From Gnetum montanum (taxonomy: Eukaryota; Streptophyta; Gnetopsida; Gnetales; Gnetaceae): a DNA stretch of 64,000 nucleotides. Numbering within the stretch: the stretch's first letter is position 1; every line of letters begins with the position of its first letter. The DNA is taken from contig MNCI01020651.1 in assembly GCA_015680685.1 (NCBI GenBank), positions 184,169 through 248,168 of the forward strand, written 5' to 3'. A program made the translations under genes and the position numbers. Shown here one piece after another: positions 22,211 to 34,057 of the stretch. Under the pieces are notes generated by a model that was not told the origin of the DNA, ran no database searches, and worked only from the letters and a program-made list of their open reading frames with translations.

Positions 22211-23169
22211 TTAATCCATTCCATCTTTTACTTAATTTTTTTAAATAATAGTTATGGGAGGTGTCCAGTGTGACACTTAGGCACTAAATCTTTTCTTTTC
22301 TTACTACTTTTTCATATTCTTTGATATTTTTTCTATTCTTCTATACCTTTCCCATTTATTAATAATTTTCTATTCTTTGATACTTTTTAAATTCTTTCTA
22401 CATTTTTGCGTTCTTATCATCTTTTACTATTCTACGTTCTTATCATTATCTTTCTTGTACATATTTTTGTCAATTTTTTTCAATAAAGTCCAAAGGAATA
22501 AAGCAAGATGTAATTCTAATAATCTACAAATTACTCTATACTATCAAATCATGGAAGGAACGATTCTATATATAGTGAGACCAAATCATCCATACAGTCA
22601 TTTCTAATAATAAAAGACTCTTACCATGGCCATAATGATAATTTTTTTCATAATAAAAATTAAATAAACTTATGATCATTATGCCTAGATAGAAACATGA
22701 AGAACCAAGCGGGAATGAAACGTGTGTGACATCAAGGGGATTTGTGGATTCTCTAAGGCTACTATTATAAGTTTTATCCTATTATTAATTTGTATTATTT
22801 ACTTGAGTTCTAACAAAAAATAGAAGGATGTCTAAAATAAGTGTTACCTTATCATGTCACTAGAAAGACATGTTACCCATGCTTGAAAGTAGTCCTCTGG
22901 TAAGGTTAACATAGTAAAAACATAATAAATGCATAGAAAATAATTTCTAGGGTTTCCACTAGGAAGACATGTTACTATTGTTGACTGTTTAGGACTCTCA
23001 ATGTTGTGGGCCTCTGATCTCATGACTTTAGGGTCATGGGAAACAAATGTGTAATTCAAATAGTGTTTATGTGCTTGCTGGTCTCTAGTAACATCAAGGA
23101 CTAGATACCTCCAAATAGACTTAGTGGTTATAAAATGAACTAAACATGAGTATGTGTTTGTTGTTGTGA
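22211..23169. other. No recognisable gene
   Basis: AT-rich sequence with T-rich runs at 22290-22470 and a few short ORFs. I recognise nothing in it apart from a short stretch near 22860-22890 that resembles 2490-2510. Confidence 0.5.
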
Positions 23170-23440
23170 ATGTTGAAATGATGGGTATTGTGTATGACAC
23201 TATATTTGGCTATCATAAAAGAAATTTAGCTTTGTCAAATACTATGAGTTGTTGAAGGTTCCTTTTTTGATAAATCACTTAGTTTATATAGTCCTTATAG
23301 TACATTACTTATAACAAATAAAATTTCACAAAAACATTTGAGCACAATTCTACCGATCTACTCCTAATTTCTCCCACAAAGAAAATTCCACAAGACAACT
23401 AGAAATAAAGCAAGATTCAATAGGTTTTAAAAAGAGAATC
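23170..23440 (-). repeat. Fragment of a G-family LTR
   Basis: Read on the - strand, this segment follows the order seen in the G LTRs at about 58200-58450 and 63180-63390: AGAAATAAAGCAAGA on the + strand, then AGGAGTAGAT..., a TACTTATAACAAATAAAATT segment, then TCAAATACTATGA and TATCATAAAAGAAATT. Both ends of the LTR are missing. It is an orphan fragment embedded in unrelated sequence. Confidence 0.75.
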
Positions 23441-24295
23441 CTTCCAACATATTTGGGTAGCCCAGTATGTGGATCAGGTTTATATACATATCCTTATTTG
23501 CTTTGGATTCTTGTAGCTCCTAGTCATGGCATCAGTGCTATGGCTATGGCTCCAGAATGGGTGTTTCTGGAGACAACATGAACATAATTGGCCATGAAGT
23601 TATGGAGCGGTGTGTAACTATGATCGTGCTTGTAGAGATAGCTCATCATCATCACCACACGGAATGGTAGAAAATAGACATGAGCTTGTGTTGGATCTTA
23701 GGTCAAGAAAGGGTTTCCCAACTCCATCTTGTGGATGAACCAATCCTCTATTCTATAGATGTTCTTGCACGGCCCGTTGTGAACCAACTGTGGCTCTTCT
23801 TCTTCATAAACATCCATCTCCTTCTAACCCCAATGGAAAACTTTGGCATCATGGCAGACTGTACCTTTGGGGACCTACTCACAGGAGATGTTGTTGGGAA
23901 GCCTAAATTGAACTTGGTAGTGATTCTAATCACAAATCTTACCTTGTGTAGCTCTACTTTCATTGGCACTAGTGCTGGCCTAGTTTGGACTGCTTGGTCG
24001 GGTGAAGTTATTGGAAAAATATACTTGAAATTCTAAATCAATGGAGTGGTTGAGAAACATTCTTGGATTTCCAAGTTACCCATAAGCTGCCATTTTTTCA
24101 TTGCCATAGCAATGGGGGATAAATACAACTCTCCCAGGATCAGTTATTTTGCATCATCCCAAGTGTCATTAATTCTAGCAAGAATCACATCTTTGAACAA
24201 AAATTTGTAATTATGCCTATGGCTAGGTGCCTCTCTCATCACAGTAAGAAGGGCACTAAAGTTATATCTATGGGTTGATAGGCATTATCCAATTC
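23441..24295. other. Unannotated flank; ORFs without known family
   Basis: This is the left flank of element B. An ORF of 118 codons (23680-24036, +) and a - strand reading (24240-23750) both look readable, but neither matches a family I know. The sequence continued at 40771 before B was inserted. Confidence 0.4.
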
Positions 24296-24300
24296 CTAAC
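24296..24300. repeat. Target site duplication of element B, left copy (CTAAC)
   Basis: CTAAC abuts the LTR at 24301 and recurs at 40766-40770 directly after the other LTR. Confidence 0.92.
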
Positions 24301-25308
24301 TGAAACACCACTAATTTCGGCCTAGCACTTTGAAATGAAAATGACTCAAGCCCTTTTGAGGTTTCAAAGGCAAAGTTTGGCTAAGGCATGGAGCCCACAC
24401 ACAGCTTGCCCAAGGCAACTTGCTCACCTTTACCTTGAGAAACTCCAAACAATGTCAAGACTAAGTTAAAAATGATTTGATTTCTAAGTTGTGAGTCATC
24501 CTCAAAGTGCATCCTTGATAGCTTCAGGTCCCAACCTTCATAATGTCAGATTTCAGCTCAAAATTGCAAGTTTTTAGAAATTTTTTGAGGTCATGCTTTG
24601 ATCGCGATGCAAGTCATGTTGTGGTCACACTGCAGCATGAGTCTAGCGTGACCTGCCATAAATAGCTCAAAACAAGTCATTTTCAACCTTAGTTCCTGAC
24701 TTTCAAGATCAACCATAGCCAGATAGTTTTTGGGCTATGCAGAGGAACATAGATCTCATGACATGTGTTATGAGTCCAACCTTATAAATACCCTATCAAT
24801 CACATATACGGGGTTGACAATTTTGAAGGTTGATGACTTAGGAAACTCAAGACTAGCAGTCCTTGGGCACTTGACACACTTGATTTCTAGCATCCAAACA
24901 CTTCTGAAACACATCATATCACATCACCCTAGGGCTTGGCACTTGACCTATCAGCCACACATGTAGCTAAGCTTTGACCGATGTACATCTTTTCTAAGTA
25001 ATACAATACAGTTCGTTTTACCAACCATTATTCTTTATATTTAGTTTACCAGTTTTGCATGCGTTTATGTTTACATTTTGTGTGCACTATTTATGTTTAA
25101 AACATCAATTACGATAACCCTAATGCAAGCCATAGTTTACACTTGGGGAAGTCCTTGGTTGATTTGCGTGCAGACCATCCAAGGCACTCTACCTTTGTTC
25201 CCTTTTCCAGCTTGCCCTCGGGTGAAGGCAGGGTCAGCTGTGTCTGCCCGACAATCTTTCGGTGTTTGTTTTCCTTCCAACTTTACACCGACGATTTAGG
25301 TTAGTCCA
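24301..25308 (+). repeat. Element B 5' LTR (internally deleted)
   Basis: It aligns with 39293-40765 but is about 465 bases shorter. The missing part lies around 24728-24745, where the 5' copy jumps from the AACCATAGCC segment to the ATAGATCTC segment. TATA box TATAAATA at 24783-24790. Ends TTAGTCCA. Confidence 0.9.
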
Positions 25309-25314
25309 GAAAAT

Positions 25315-25331
25315 TGGTGCTATAAGGATGG
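25315..25331 (+). other. Element B primer-binding site
   Basis: TGGTGCTATAAGGATGG lies six bases after the LTR end. It differs at two positions from the site in C and G (TGGTGCTAGAAGGAGGG). Confidence 0.8.
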
Positions 25332-25758
25332 CCGACTCGTTGCTATTTGTTAAAACGTTGACCATGCTATCTGTCTAAACGCTACATAAACTAAGTGCTG
25401 ATTAAAGCCTGTCTAGACACAGCTAGCCAGAACGACTTACCTATCCTCCTCGTTCCTCATACCTGACCCAACTCATGCTATTTATCAGTGTCATGCTTTT
25501 ACCTCACACAGTCTCTTGGTCACGCTGTAGTTGACTCACATTGTAGCTTCTATTTGTCAAGTCACGCTATATTGTAGTTGCTCATGCTGCAATGCTGACG
25601 CTATTGTCAGTCAAGATGTTGGTCATGCTGCTATCAATCAAGCTGCTACAGTTGTCACACTGTCTGTGTCACGCTGCACTGTAGTGGATCATGCTGTAGT
25701 TGGTCAGGCTACAATTTCTCATATTTAATTCATCTAGCTCAATTTACTCATGTTCATT
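25332..25758 (+). repeat. Element B leader with CATGCTGTAG-type repeats
   Basis: Between primer-binding site and gag ATG, words such as TCACGCTGTAGT, TCATGCTGCAA and GGTCACGCTG recur irregularly (25440-25730). The leader of C (29220-29460) has an equivalent repeat built on different words. No ORF is convincing. Confidence 0.6.
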
Positions 25759-27480
25759 ATGGAATCTTCCCAAGTTAACCCAGTGACACTATCGACCTCT
25801 GACTTTGGGGCTGAAACCTCAAACCCCGTGATTGCTACTGAATCGATAACTATCATCAAACAGATAAACCCCCAAGACCCTACACACCAATCACTCAGGC
25901 TATAGGGCAAAGACCTACCTATGCAACTCTTACACTTGAACAATATAACTTCATCTATGTCAAGATCCAAGCCAACTTACCCATCAATCGTGTAGATAGA
26001 GAAACAAAGCAAGACTATGAACTTATCCACAAAGGGGATCATGAATTCATCCCCTCAGCATTTGACATAATCCCGCTCTTTGAACACCAGCATAAACTCA
26101 TATCCCAGCTTCTCATGGTAAGAAGCCAAGCCTTACAGACACCTCAAATAGAGCCTTAGGGTGGGAATGAGGAAGATAACTTTGTAGCCCAATATGAACA
26201 TGGAGATTCATACCATACTGTCAGTTCCCATGCCCATACAAACCCATTGTTTCAACCTTTCCTAGAAGAGACTATGTTTCCACCACCATCTTCTCTATAG
26301 GAAGTAGCCACTCCCATTCCCATCATCTCCAAGTCCAAAATTTAATCCAATGCATCCACTTCCATCATACCTCTACAAATACAATCCCAACAACCTCCTC
26401 CCGAAACTAATGTAGGATTGACCTTTCAACCTCAAGTGATTCGGATGCCATCAGCCATACCAGCTTCCATGTCTACCCATTCCATACCTAAGGTGCAAAT
26501 CCAACAAGCACCATTGACCGCTTCACAACCTATGACTAGGCAATGGATTCCACCAACCATTTAGCAAAACTTGTCTACTCATTATAGCATACCACACCCC
26601 ATGGTCTCAGTCCCAAACATTGTCCCACCACAACAAATGATAGTCCAACAATCTCTCTTTCCACAAATGATGCAACAATCAAATCATTATCAATTACCAT
26701 AAACTCAAATCACCGGTCTACCTATCGCTCAAGAGTGGGAAGATATGAAGAAAATGATGCACTTGTTAGCAAAAGAATTAAAACACCTTAAAATGGTGAA
26801 CACCAAGAAAGTAAAGGTACTAGACTTCTATCAAGATGATCTAATCAACCCCTCAGTTCCACCGCTAACCTTGCCAAAGGGACTTTCGTTACCTCAGCTA
26901 ACCAAGTACAATGGAGAGGGAGATCTAAACACTCACCTAGTAACATTCCAAATAGAATGTCTATTGCTCCAATCATGGCTTCATGTAATTCTACATGTGT
27001 TTGCTATGTCCTTAACCAGAAAAGCCCTAGACTGGTACTGAGCTTTATCTCGTAGCTCCATATCTTCTCTAGAAGACTTGTTGCATTAGTTTGTCACTTG
27101 TTTCAAGTACAATATAAAACCTAAAGCCATGTTAGATAGCCTGATTAAAATTAAACAAGTACCATTAGAGCCAGCATAGAAATTTATCCAGAGGTGGAGT
27201 GTAGCCTTAAATGAACTTCATGAACCCATCCCTGAAACATATCTCCTTACCATCCTTAAGGTGTCTATGAATGAATTTATTAAATTGAAACTTTATTATT
27301 TGAAAGCTTAAACCTTGATCCAAGCATTCGCACAAATTAAGGACATAGACAAAGCGGCACAATCAAGCAATGACCTGGCTTATGTGGCCTACAAAAACCA
27401 ACATGCTCACAAGAAAAACACAATAGTGGCAATGGTGGCCACAAGCACAAAAGCAACTAACTAGGGCCCAATAGCTAAGC
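25759..27480 (+). pseudogene. Element B: gag, 5' part
   Basis: Gag starts at ATG 25759 (MESSQVNP). The N-terminal domain, after a frameshift, reads YNFIYVKIQANLP and HEFIPSAFDIIP as in A and C. A Gln/Pro/Ser-rich linker follows, then the gag core (26745-27041) with LSLPQLTKYNGEGDLNTHL and FAMSLTRKALDWY. About a dozen stops break it. The reading is cut at 27480 by the insertion of C. Taking out C plus one AACCC copy lets the same frame continue at 35384. Confidence 0.88.
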
Positions 27481-27485
27481 AACCC
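27481..27485. repeat. Target site duplication of element C, left copy (AACCC)
   Basis: AACCC abuts the LTR at 27486 and recurs at 35379-35383 after the other LTR. Confidence 0.92.
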
Positions 27486-29071
27486 TGAAACACCACAAAA
27501 ATTTCAAGTTTGGCACTTGTCCAACAAGAAGCAGATCCTCGTGACCCACAGACGACTTTGGCTACATTTGAAGTCATACATGGCAATTTTGAGGATCGAA
27601 ACACTTGGTTTTTACCAAGTGTTGTGCCAGCATGGACGCCCAACGTATATGCCCGGCATTTTCAGTGTATATGCCCCAGCGTATACGCCCGACACCCAAC
27701 GTACATGCCTCACATGTACACTCAGTAGGTGCAACAGGAGCAAGAATTGAAGAAAGTTCACGTCCAACATCCATCAGCGTATACGCCCCAGTGTATACGC
27801 CCGGCATTTTCAGCATATACGCCTCAGCGTATACGCCTGATGCCCAACGTGCATGCCTCACATGTACGCTCAGCAGGTGCAACAGGAGCAAGAATTGAAG
27901 CAAGTCGATGTCCAACATCCATCAGCGTATACCCTGTATATGCCCCAGCGTATACGCCTGATGCCCAACGTGCATGCCTCACATGTACGCTCAGCAGGTG
28001 CAACAAGAGCAAGAATTGAAGCAAGTCGACGTCCAACATCCATCAGCGTATACGCCAGCATCCATCAGCGTATATGCCCCAGCATATACGCCCAGCTTCC
28101 GTCAGTGTTTATGCCCAGCGTATATGCCCAGCATCCACCCAAGTTCACACGCCCAGCAAGTCCAGCGTATACGCCCAGTGTATACACCAGCCTGATGTAG
28201 CGTACATGCCAAACGTATACCATATTCCTAAACTATACGCACCTGGTCGACGCGCCACATGTCTCCCAACCCGATTTTCTCGGTAAAACCCCCCCTATAA
28301 AAAGGCCAGTTTTCCATAAATTCAAGGTCAGCAAAAATTTACTAGAGCAAACCCAAGAGCAATTACGCTGCAAAACAGAGCCTAAAACTCTCTTAAGCTA
28401 GAAGTCCTGTACGCCGAGCACAGTCTCTACGCTCCACCTACCATGCGAACCAGCCGCATCCCTGCACCCACCGGGGCTTTACGTCTGCCTTGTGTTCAGC
28501 CACAACTACGTTAGACCGGTGCACTACATTTCCATTTCATAATATAGTTTACAGTTTATAGTTTACAATTTACAGTTTACGCTGATTTCTTGCATGTGTT
28601 TCTGCTTACGCTCATTTACATTTATGCTCTGATTACGCCGCCTACGCTCTATTTACACTGTTTACATTGTCGGCATCCTGTTTACACTTTACGCCTAGTT
28701 TACGCCCTGTTATGCTGTGCACTCGGGTTCACGCCCTGTTTACGCTGTGTTCAGGTTTACGCTTAGTTTACGCTGCATATATCAGTTTATGCTATTTACG
28801 TTGTTACGCCATTTACATTTTGCTTACGCCCTGTTTTCACTATTCACTCCATTTTACGCCTGCTACACCGTTTACGCATAACCTAGCGTATAACACTTCT
28901 GTGATGCTCAAGGAAATCCTTTTCTGATCTGCATGCGGACCACTCAAGGTACTCTACCTTCGTGCATTCTAGCTTGCCCTCAGGCGAAGGTAGGGTTATC
29001 TGTGCTCGTCCTGCGATCCCACGGCCTCTGTTTTTCCTTCCAGCTGGGGACTGACCATTTCAGGCTGTACA
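27486..29071 (+). repeat. Element C 5' LTR with expanded internal repeats
   Basis: 1,586 bp against 1,321 in the 3' copy. The difference is in the repeat block at 27640-28200. TATA box TATAAAAA at 28296-28303. 28550-28890 is dominated by TTTACGC/TTTACACT words. The apparent ORFs on both strands (Tyr-Thr-Pro-rich or Val-Tyr-Ala-rich) are repeat artefacts. Confidence 0.92.
27640..28200 (+). repeat. CAGCGTATACGCCC repeat block in C LTR
   Basis: The 14-base word CAGCGTATACGCCC and decayed forms (CAGTGTATATGCCC and similar) recur dozens of times. Superimposed on it is a longer unit starting GGTGCAACAGGAGCAAG at about 27728, 27877 and 27998. The 3' LTR has the longer unit once, near 34286. Most variation is CG to TG or CA, as expected from methylated-cytosine decay. 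Confidence 0.88.
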
Positions 29072-29076
29072 AAAAT

Positions 29077-29093
29077 TGGTGCTAGAAGGAGGG
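29077..29093 (+). other. Element C primer-binding site
   Basis: TGGTGCTAGAAGGAGGG, six bases after the LTR end. This is the best-preserved form together with the G site at 63598. Confidence 0.85.
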
Positions 29094-29219
29094 CCTCCTC
29101 TTAAACAACTTGACTGTACGCTCCTGAGTGTCTACGCTCACCAGCATTTTCGCTGCCCAGTTCAACACTCTCCCTGTAAGTCTTTCAGCATCTACGCTGC
29201 CAACTTCAAGTGGATTGTC

Positions 29220-29460
29220 CACAGAAACCCCAGCATCTACGCTGTCAACAGAAACCCCAGCATCTACGCTGTCAACCTTTACGCTGCTACAGTGTCCTAG
29301 CGTATGCTACAGTGTCTCAACATATGCTACAGTATCCTAGCATATGCTACAGTGTCCTAGCGTATGCTATAGTGTCCTAGCATATGCTATAGTGTCCCAG
29401 CATATGCTACAGTGTCCCAGCGTAAGCTACAGTACAGCTACAATACGGCTACAGTACCTC
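29220..29460 (+). repeat. Element C leader repeats
   Basis: First, a unit ACCCCAGCATCTACGCTGTC occurs twice (about 29227-29272). Then a 21-23 base unit GCTACAGTGTCCTAGCGTAT occurs about seven times (29284-29445). It sits between the primer-binding site and the gag start, where packaging signals are usually found. Confidence 0.8.
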
Positions 29461-29824
29461 TACAGTGTTTTTTTCAACAAAAACACTCAAAACGAGCCCA
29501 TTTCAAAGCCAAATTTGCTGCAATTCGCACCTACTTCAAGCCGGTCTAAGTACTAATGGCCACCAACAGAGTCAACCTTGTCCAATGCATACAATACACT
29601 CAACATAATGATTTCAAGATGACTTCCTCTTACCCGAGATCGCCATCCGCATACAAGTACGATTCATAATTTCATACTTAGCCAAATTTTCTCCCGTTTA
29701 CGCTGTACACGCAGGACACTTAGAAAAATTTTCAGTGTTCATACACCGGACACTCTGAACACTTAGCCCGAAACACACTCGGCACTTATTAACCAACTCA
29801 TACGCTACCCCGTCACACATCACC

Positions 29825-32640
29825 ATGGAGTCATGCTAGACCTCTAACACATGCACCTTCATAGTCCCCACACAAGAACAGTATAACTACATCTGTGTGA
29901 AGATTCAGGCCAACCTTCCTCTTGACACCATAGAACAGGAGGTAAAACGAAACTTCGAGCACATATACATGGGAGGTCATGAATTCATCCCCTCTATATT
30001 TGACATCATCCCCCTTTCTGAACCTCAGCATAGACTCATCTCCCAGCTCCTTATGGCAAGGAGCCAAAACTCACGGCGACCCACTAGGGAGCCCCAAAAC
30101 CAACATGATGTGGATGACTTCGAGGCACAATCCGAACTTGGGGATTCATACCACACCCTTAGTCCCCATGCCTACGTGAACCAATCACTCCATCCTCGCA
30201 TGGGACAGGCAGCCACTCACCAAGTGTCAACGAGCATACAAGCACCAGTATCCCAACAGAGATTACCCACCCCCATCTCCACCCAGTACATACCACACGC
30301 GCAAACGCATGGGGCAACTTTCACTACATCAACCCTGCACATCCAGGGTGTTACTTCACAGTTTGTGGCTAGGTAAGGGGTCATATGCCTTGTTCAACAA
30401 CCCACTCACTTCAACGTGCCACACCCCACAATTGCAACTCTGAACATCGCTCCATAGCAACAAATGACAACCCAGCAACCTCCCCAACTAACTAATCTAC
30501 CTACTGCTCAAGAGTGGGCAGAAGCAAAATAGATGATGCAAGCATTAGCGGATGAGGTAAAGCAACTCAAAGCTGACAACACTAAATAAGTTAAAGTACT
30601 AGATTTCTATCGCAATGATCCAATTAGCTCTTCAATGCCACCGTTAGCTTTACCCAAGGGAATCACACTCCCACAGTTAACCAGGTACAACGGGACCAGA
30701 GATCCAAATGCTCACTTAGTTACATTTCGATCAGAAACTCTATTACTTCAAGCTTGGCCCCACGCAATCTTGCGACTGTTCGCTATGTCCTTAATAGGAG
30801 TAGCCTTAGACTGGTATCGAGCCTTGCCTCATAACTCCATATCCTCTCTGGAGGGTCTGTTACATTAGTTCATTACCCGGTTTAAGTACAACCTCAAGCC
30901 TGAAGCCACACTAGACAATCTGATACAGGTGAAACAAGCACCACTTGAGCCTGTGCAAAAGTTCATCCAACGATGGAATGCAGCCCTTAATGAACTTCAT
31001 GAGCCTATCCCTAAAAAGTATTTGCTAACGATTTTGAAGAGAGTCGTGAATGACTTCATTAAGTCAAAAATATACTACCTAAGCACTCAAACATTGAGCC
31101 AAGCATTCACACAAATCACGAACATTGAACAAGCTGCGCAAACCAGTAATGACCCCGCCTATGTGGCTTACAAGAACCAACATGTTGCCAAACAAAAGGC
31201 AATAACGGAAACTGTGGCCGCAAGCACAAAAACAACTAACACTAGTACCACCCCGCCTGCAACAATAGGGGCCACCTTAAGGTCCAATTTTCAACGCAAG
31301 GATCGCTCTAAGTACACATCACTACCTGCGCGACCTTCGGAACTACTAGAGCACCTCCTTAAAGCTGGGCAAATCCAGTACAAACGCATAGCAGAGAATG
31401 CTCGCCGCCAACATGATAGGTACTGCAAACTACTGAGGAACCCCACCTTAGCAGCATCAAATGAGCCCCCGGTTCCACGACATTTCAAGTTAGACCAATT
31501 CTATCACTACCACCAAATGTCTGGTCACAATACTGACACCTGTCGTGCATTAAAGGATGATCTACAAGCAATGATAGAATGGGTCCAACTAAACATCAAC
31601 ACCCTAAATCAACTGAGCACAGACAATGCCTCCTATGTCATAAACTCCATTGGCATAGATAGTAAGCCTAAACCTATGCAGCAACCTTTTGTGATCCGTG
31701 TGCCTCCCAGCAAGGCAACAATCTCCTCCACCTCCATGAGCAAGGGGCCTCCCATTGTCATCAAGGTGCCACCTAGAGACCCGATGACACCTTTTGTGGT
31801 CAAGGTGCCACCACCTCACACGTTCGCTAAGACGTTAAATTGGCAAGATTCAATACGATTCTGAGCTCCAAAGACACCCTTTGTGGTCAAAGTACCACCA
31901 CAGTCGTCCGCTAAGATGTTAAACAGGCATGATGCACCAACGACAACAGTAAAGAAACCTTTCGTTATCAAGGTGCCACAACAAGCTAGTCAAACACCAA
32001 CAATTCCTCCTAAACTACCATTTGTTATAAAAGTGCCACCACGCGATGGCCCTCACCTACCCATAGCCCAACCGTAGGAAACATCTCAACCTCCCCTCCC
32101 TCAAGAGTCAACCTTACCAACAACACGGATAAGCCTACCAAATGGCAGCAGAAGAGGACAAACGAACAACGAACAATACCCGCAACTGAAACAAAGGACA
32201 CACCTAGTATACAACAACCGAACACTGGGGGCCCTATCCCTAATCCCAAACAAACCAGGCCCAAGCCCTCAAGCCATATAGAGGCAACCAACACAATGGC
32301 AAACAACACAGACTTTGTAGCTACATTGTCCCAGGTGAAACAAACGCTCAAACAAAAGAACACAACCATGAGCTTGTACGATTTGGTAATGACAGCATCG
32401 GCCCATCGTGAAGCCTTAGCACAAACATTAGCATCCATTCCTATTACAGAGGACATCCCTGCTAACATGGAATCCATCCATACAACGATTTCACAACACA
32501 CACCACAAGAATCGGGTTCAAACACCTTAGTCTTTCACGACGATGCAGTTAAAATTAACCCCGAACAGGGGGAGGTCACAACAACTCCATTTTTGATCAG
32601 CATACGTGTTGGGCAAGGTACCATTCATAGAGTGCACTCA
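29825..32640 (+). pseudogene. Element C: gag
   Basis: Gag is the best preserved of the three related elements. ATG at 29825; the N-terminal domain at 29897-30376 reads YICVKIQANLPLD and HEFIPSIFDIIPL. The core (30635-30868, 30929-31864) reads ITLPQLTRYNGTRDPNAHL, FAMSLIGVALDWYRALP and ALNELHEPIPKKYLL. The zinc-knuckle-like segment is FYHYHQMSGHNTDTC, where B has a Cys (YCHYH) in place of the first Tyr. The tail has at least six PFVIKVPP-type repeats (31670-32060). The end (32368-32640) reads MSLYDLVMTASAHREAL. A few stops (30376, 30526, 30868, 31864) interrupt it. Confidence 0.9.
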
Positions 32641-32900
32641 TGACTTAAAACTGATACCATAGAATGTCCTAGCGTCATGATGGTAAACTGACACCACAGA
32701 GCTTCATCTGACATAACACTAAACTGTCACACTCATTCACCAGAGTCCGCTAAGACTATAAACTAGCTTGCCTCTTCATAGTCTGCCACGACTATAAACT
32801 AACATCGTACCATCCACTACGACGATAAACTGGCAACGTCCAACGGGTTATGATGTAAAACTAACCCACGACAATCCGCTAAGACTATAAACTGTCCATA
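32640..32900 (+). repeat. Element C: tandem array of TAAACTGGCA-type motifs
   Basis: About nine units such as CCGCTAAGACTATAAACT and CATGACTTAAAACTGATACC. Same sense and same place (before the polypurine tract) as the arrays in A and B. Confidence 0.85.
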
Positions 32901-34040
32901 TCATTTCTGGCACATTCATCTGCTGTTGTAATTCATGACATTTCTTCACCAATTCCTGCTGCATCATTCATCACACCGGCTCTAACAACACTATTTCTAC
33001 TTATTTTGTTTGCCTTAAGTTTCACATGGGGCCTCCATTTGCATTAGTCACATTCATGTCTGAAGTGTTCGCTAACTCATTCACTTGTGATTTCCTTGTC
33101 TTCTTCAAGTTGTGTTTGCAGGATGACACCCAGTGGTTCTCGTACATCGATACACTTCATCATGGTGACAAGGTACCACACTGTTTCTGACGCATGTAAC
33201 CAGGTTAATCAATCTGTTCAAAAGTATACTCCTCGTTCCCAATACATTCTCCATTTCCCCAACACTCTTATTCCCTTTCCTACCCGGTTATAGTTCCAAG
33301 ATACACCCAGTACACCCCAAAAATTTGAGCACACTATTACACGCTACCACACTCTCAAGCAATTGCAACACACATTATGGCACATGAACATGACCGTAAA
33401 ATTGAAAGGAAGCTCTTGCCAAAAAACAAAACAAAAACAAAAAAAAACAAAAACGAAAAAGAAAGAAAGAGTAAAGAGCAAAGAGCAAAGATCAACGAGA
33501 AAAAAAAATGAGCCATAAGACCCTTGGCACTTCTCATAAGCCTCAGGCGGGGAGGCAGTTGTCTTGAAAAACAGTCATGTCTCAAAAGCCCAAATAAAAT
33601 CTCATTGTGCAGCTTTGGCTCTCTACCAACAGGTTCTCTTTAACACCAAATAAGGGACCTGTTCCTCCAGAGAACGCAACCCACCATCACGTGGCCAATA
33701 AGTCCTCTTAAACACTAAACAAGAGTCTTGTTTTGTCAAATGACGCACATCTCATGTCTTGATGCCGAGTCCGCTAAACAATGACTATTGACAAGGATCA
33801 ACATGACCCATGTACACACTAGAGCATCCCCTTTAGCATGCATAATCCCTTAATCAGTTCCCAATCCCCATATTTTCCATCTCCCAATCCAACTACAAAC
33901 TTCATTTCCCAATCCTAGGTACTTTTGAACACAGTGCGATGACATCTGGCCAAGTGCCAAAGGACAATGTTTCTACCAAGTTTGCTTGTGGTGCTTTGTA
34001 CTTCTTTGTCGATGCCTCTCGCATGAATTCCTCCAAACAA
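32901..34040 (+). other. Element C: 3' noncoding region
   Basis: No pol remains here. 33370-33520 is A-rich on the + strand (AAACAAAAAC runs) and matches an A-rich block in B (38640-38760). Several 3' segments (for example 33087-33200 and 33890-34057) are colinear with B 38230-38340 and 39140-39292, so this is conserved family sequence without a coding signal. Confidence 0.7.
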
Positions 34041-34057
34041 CAACAAAGAGGGGCCAA
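34041..34057 (+). other. Element C polypurine tract
   Basis: CAACAAAGAGGGGCCAA immediately before the TGAAACACC start of the 3' LTR; the same tract is found in A and B. Confidence 0.88.

Noticed and set aside
23680-24036. 118-codon ORF as a gene
   Set aside because: No family recognised, no intron or promoter support, and the opposite strand is open too.
27605-28286. Overlapping Tyr/Pro/Ala-rich ORFs on both strands in the C LTR
   Set aside because: They are translations of the CAGCGTATACGCCC repeat in several frames; no codon-level signal and they lie in an LTR.
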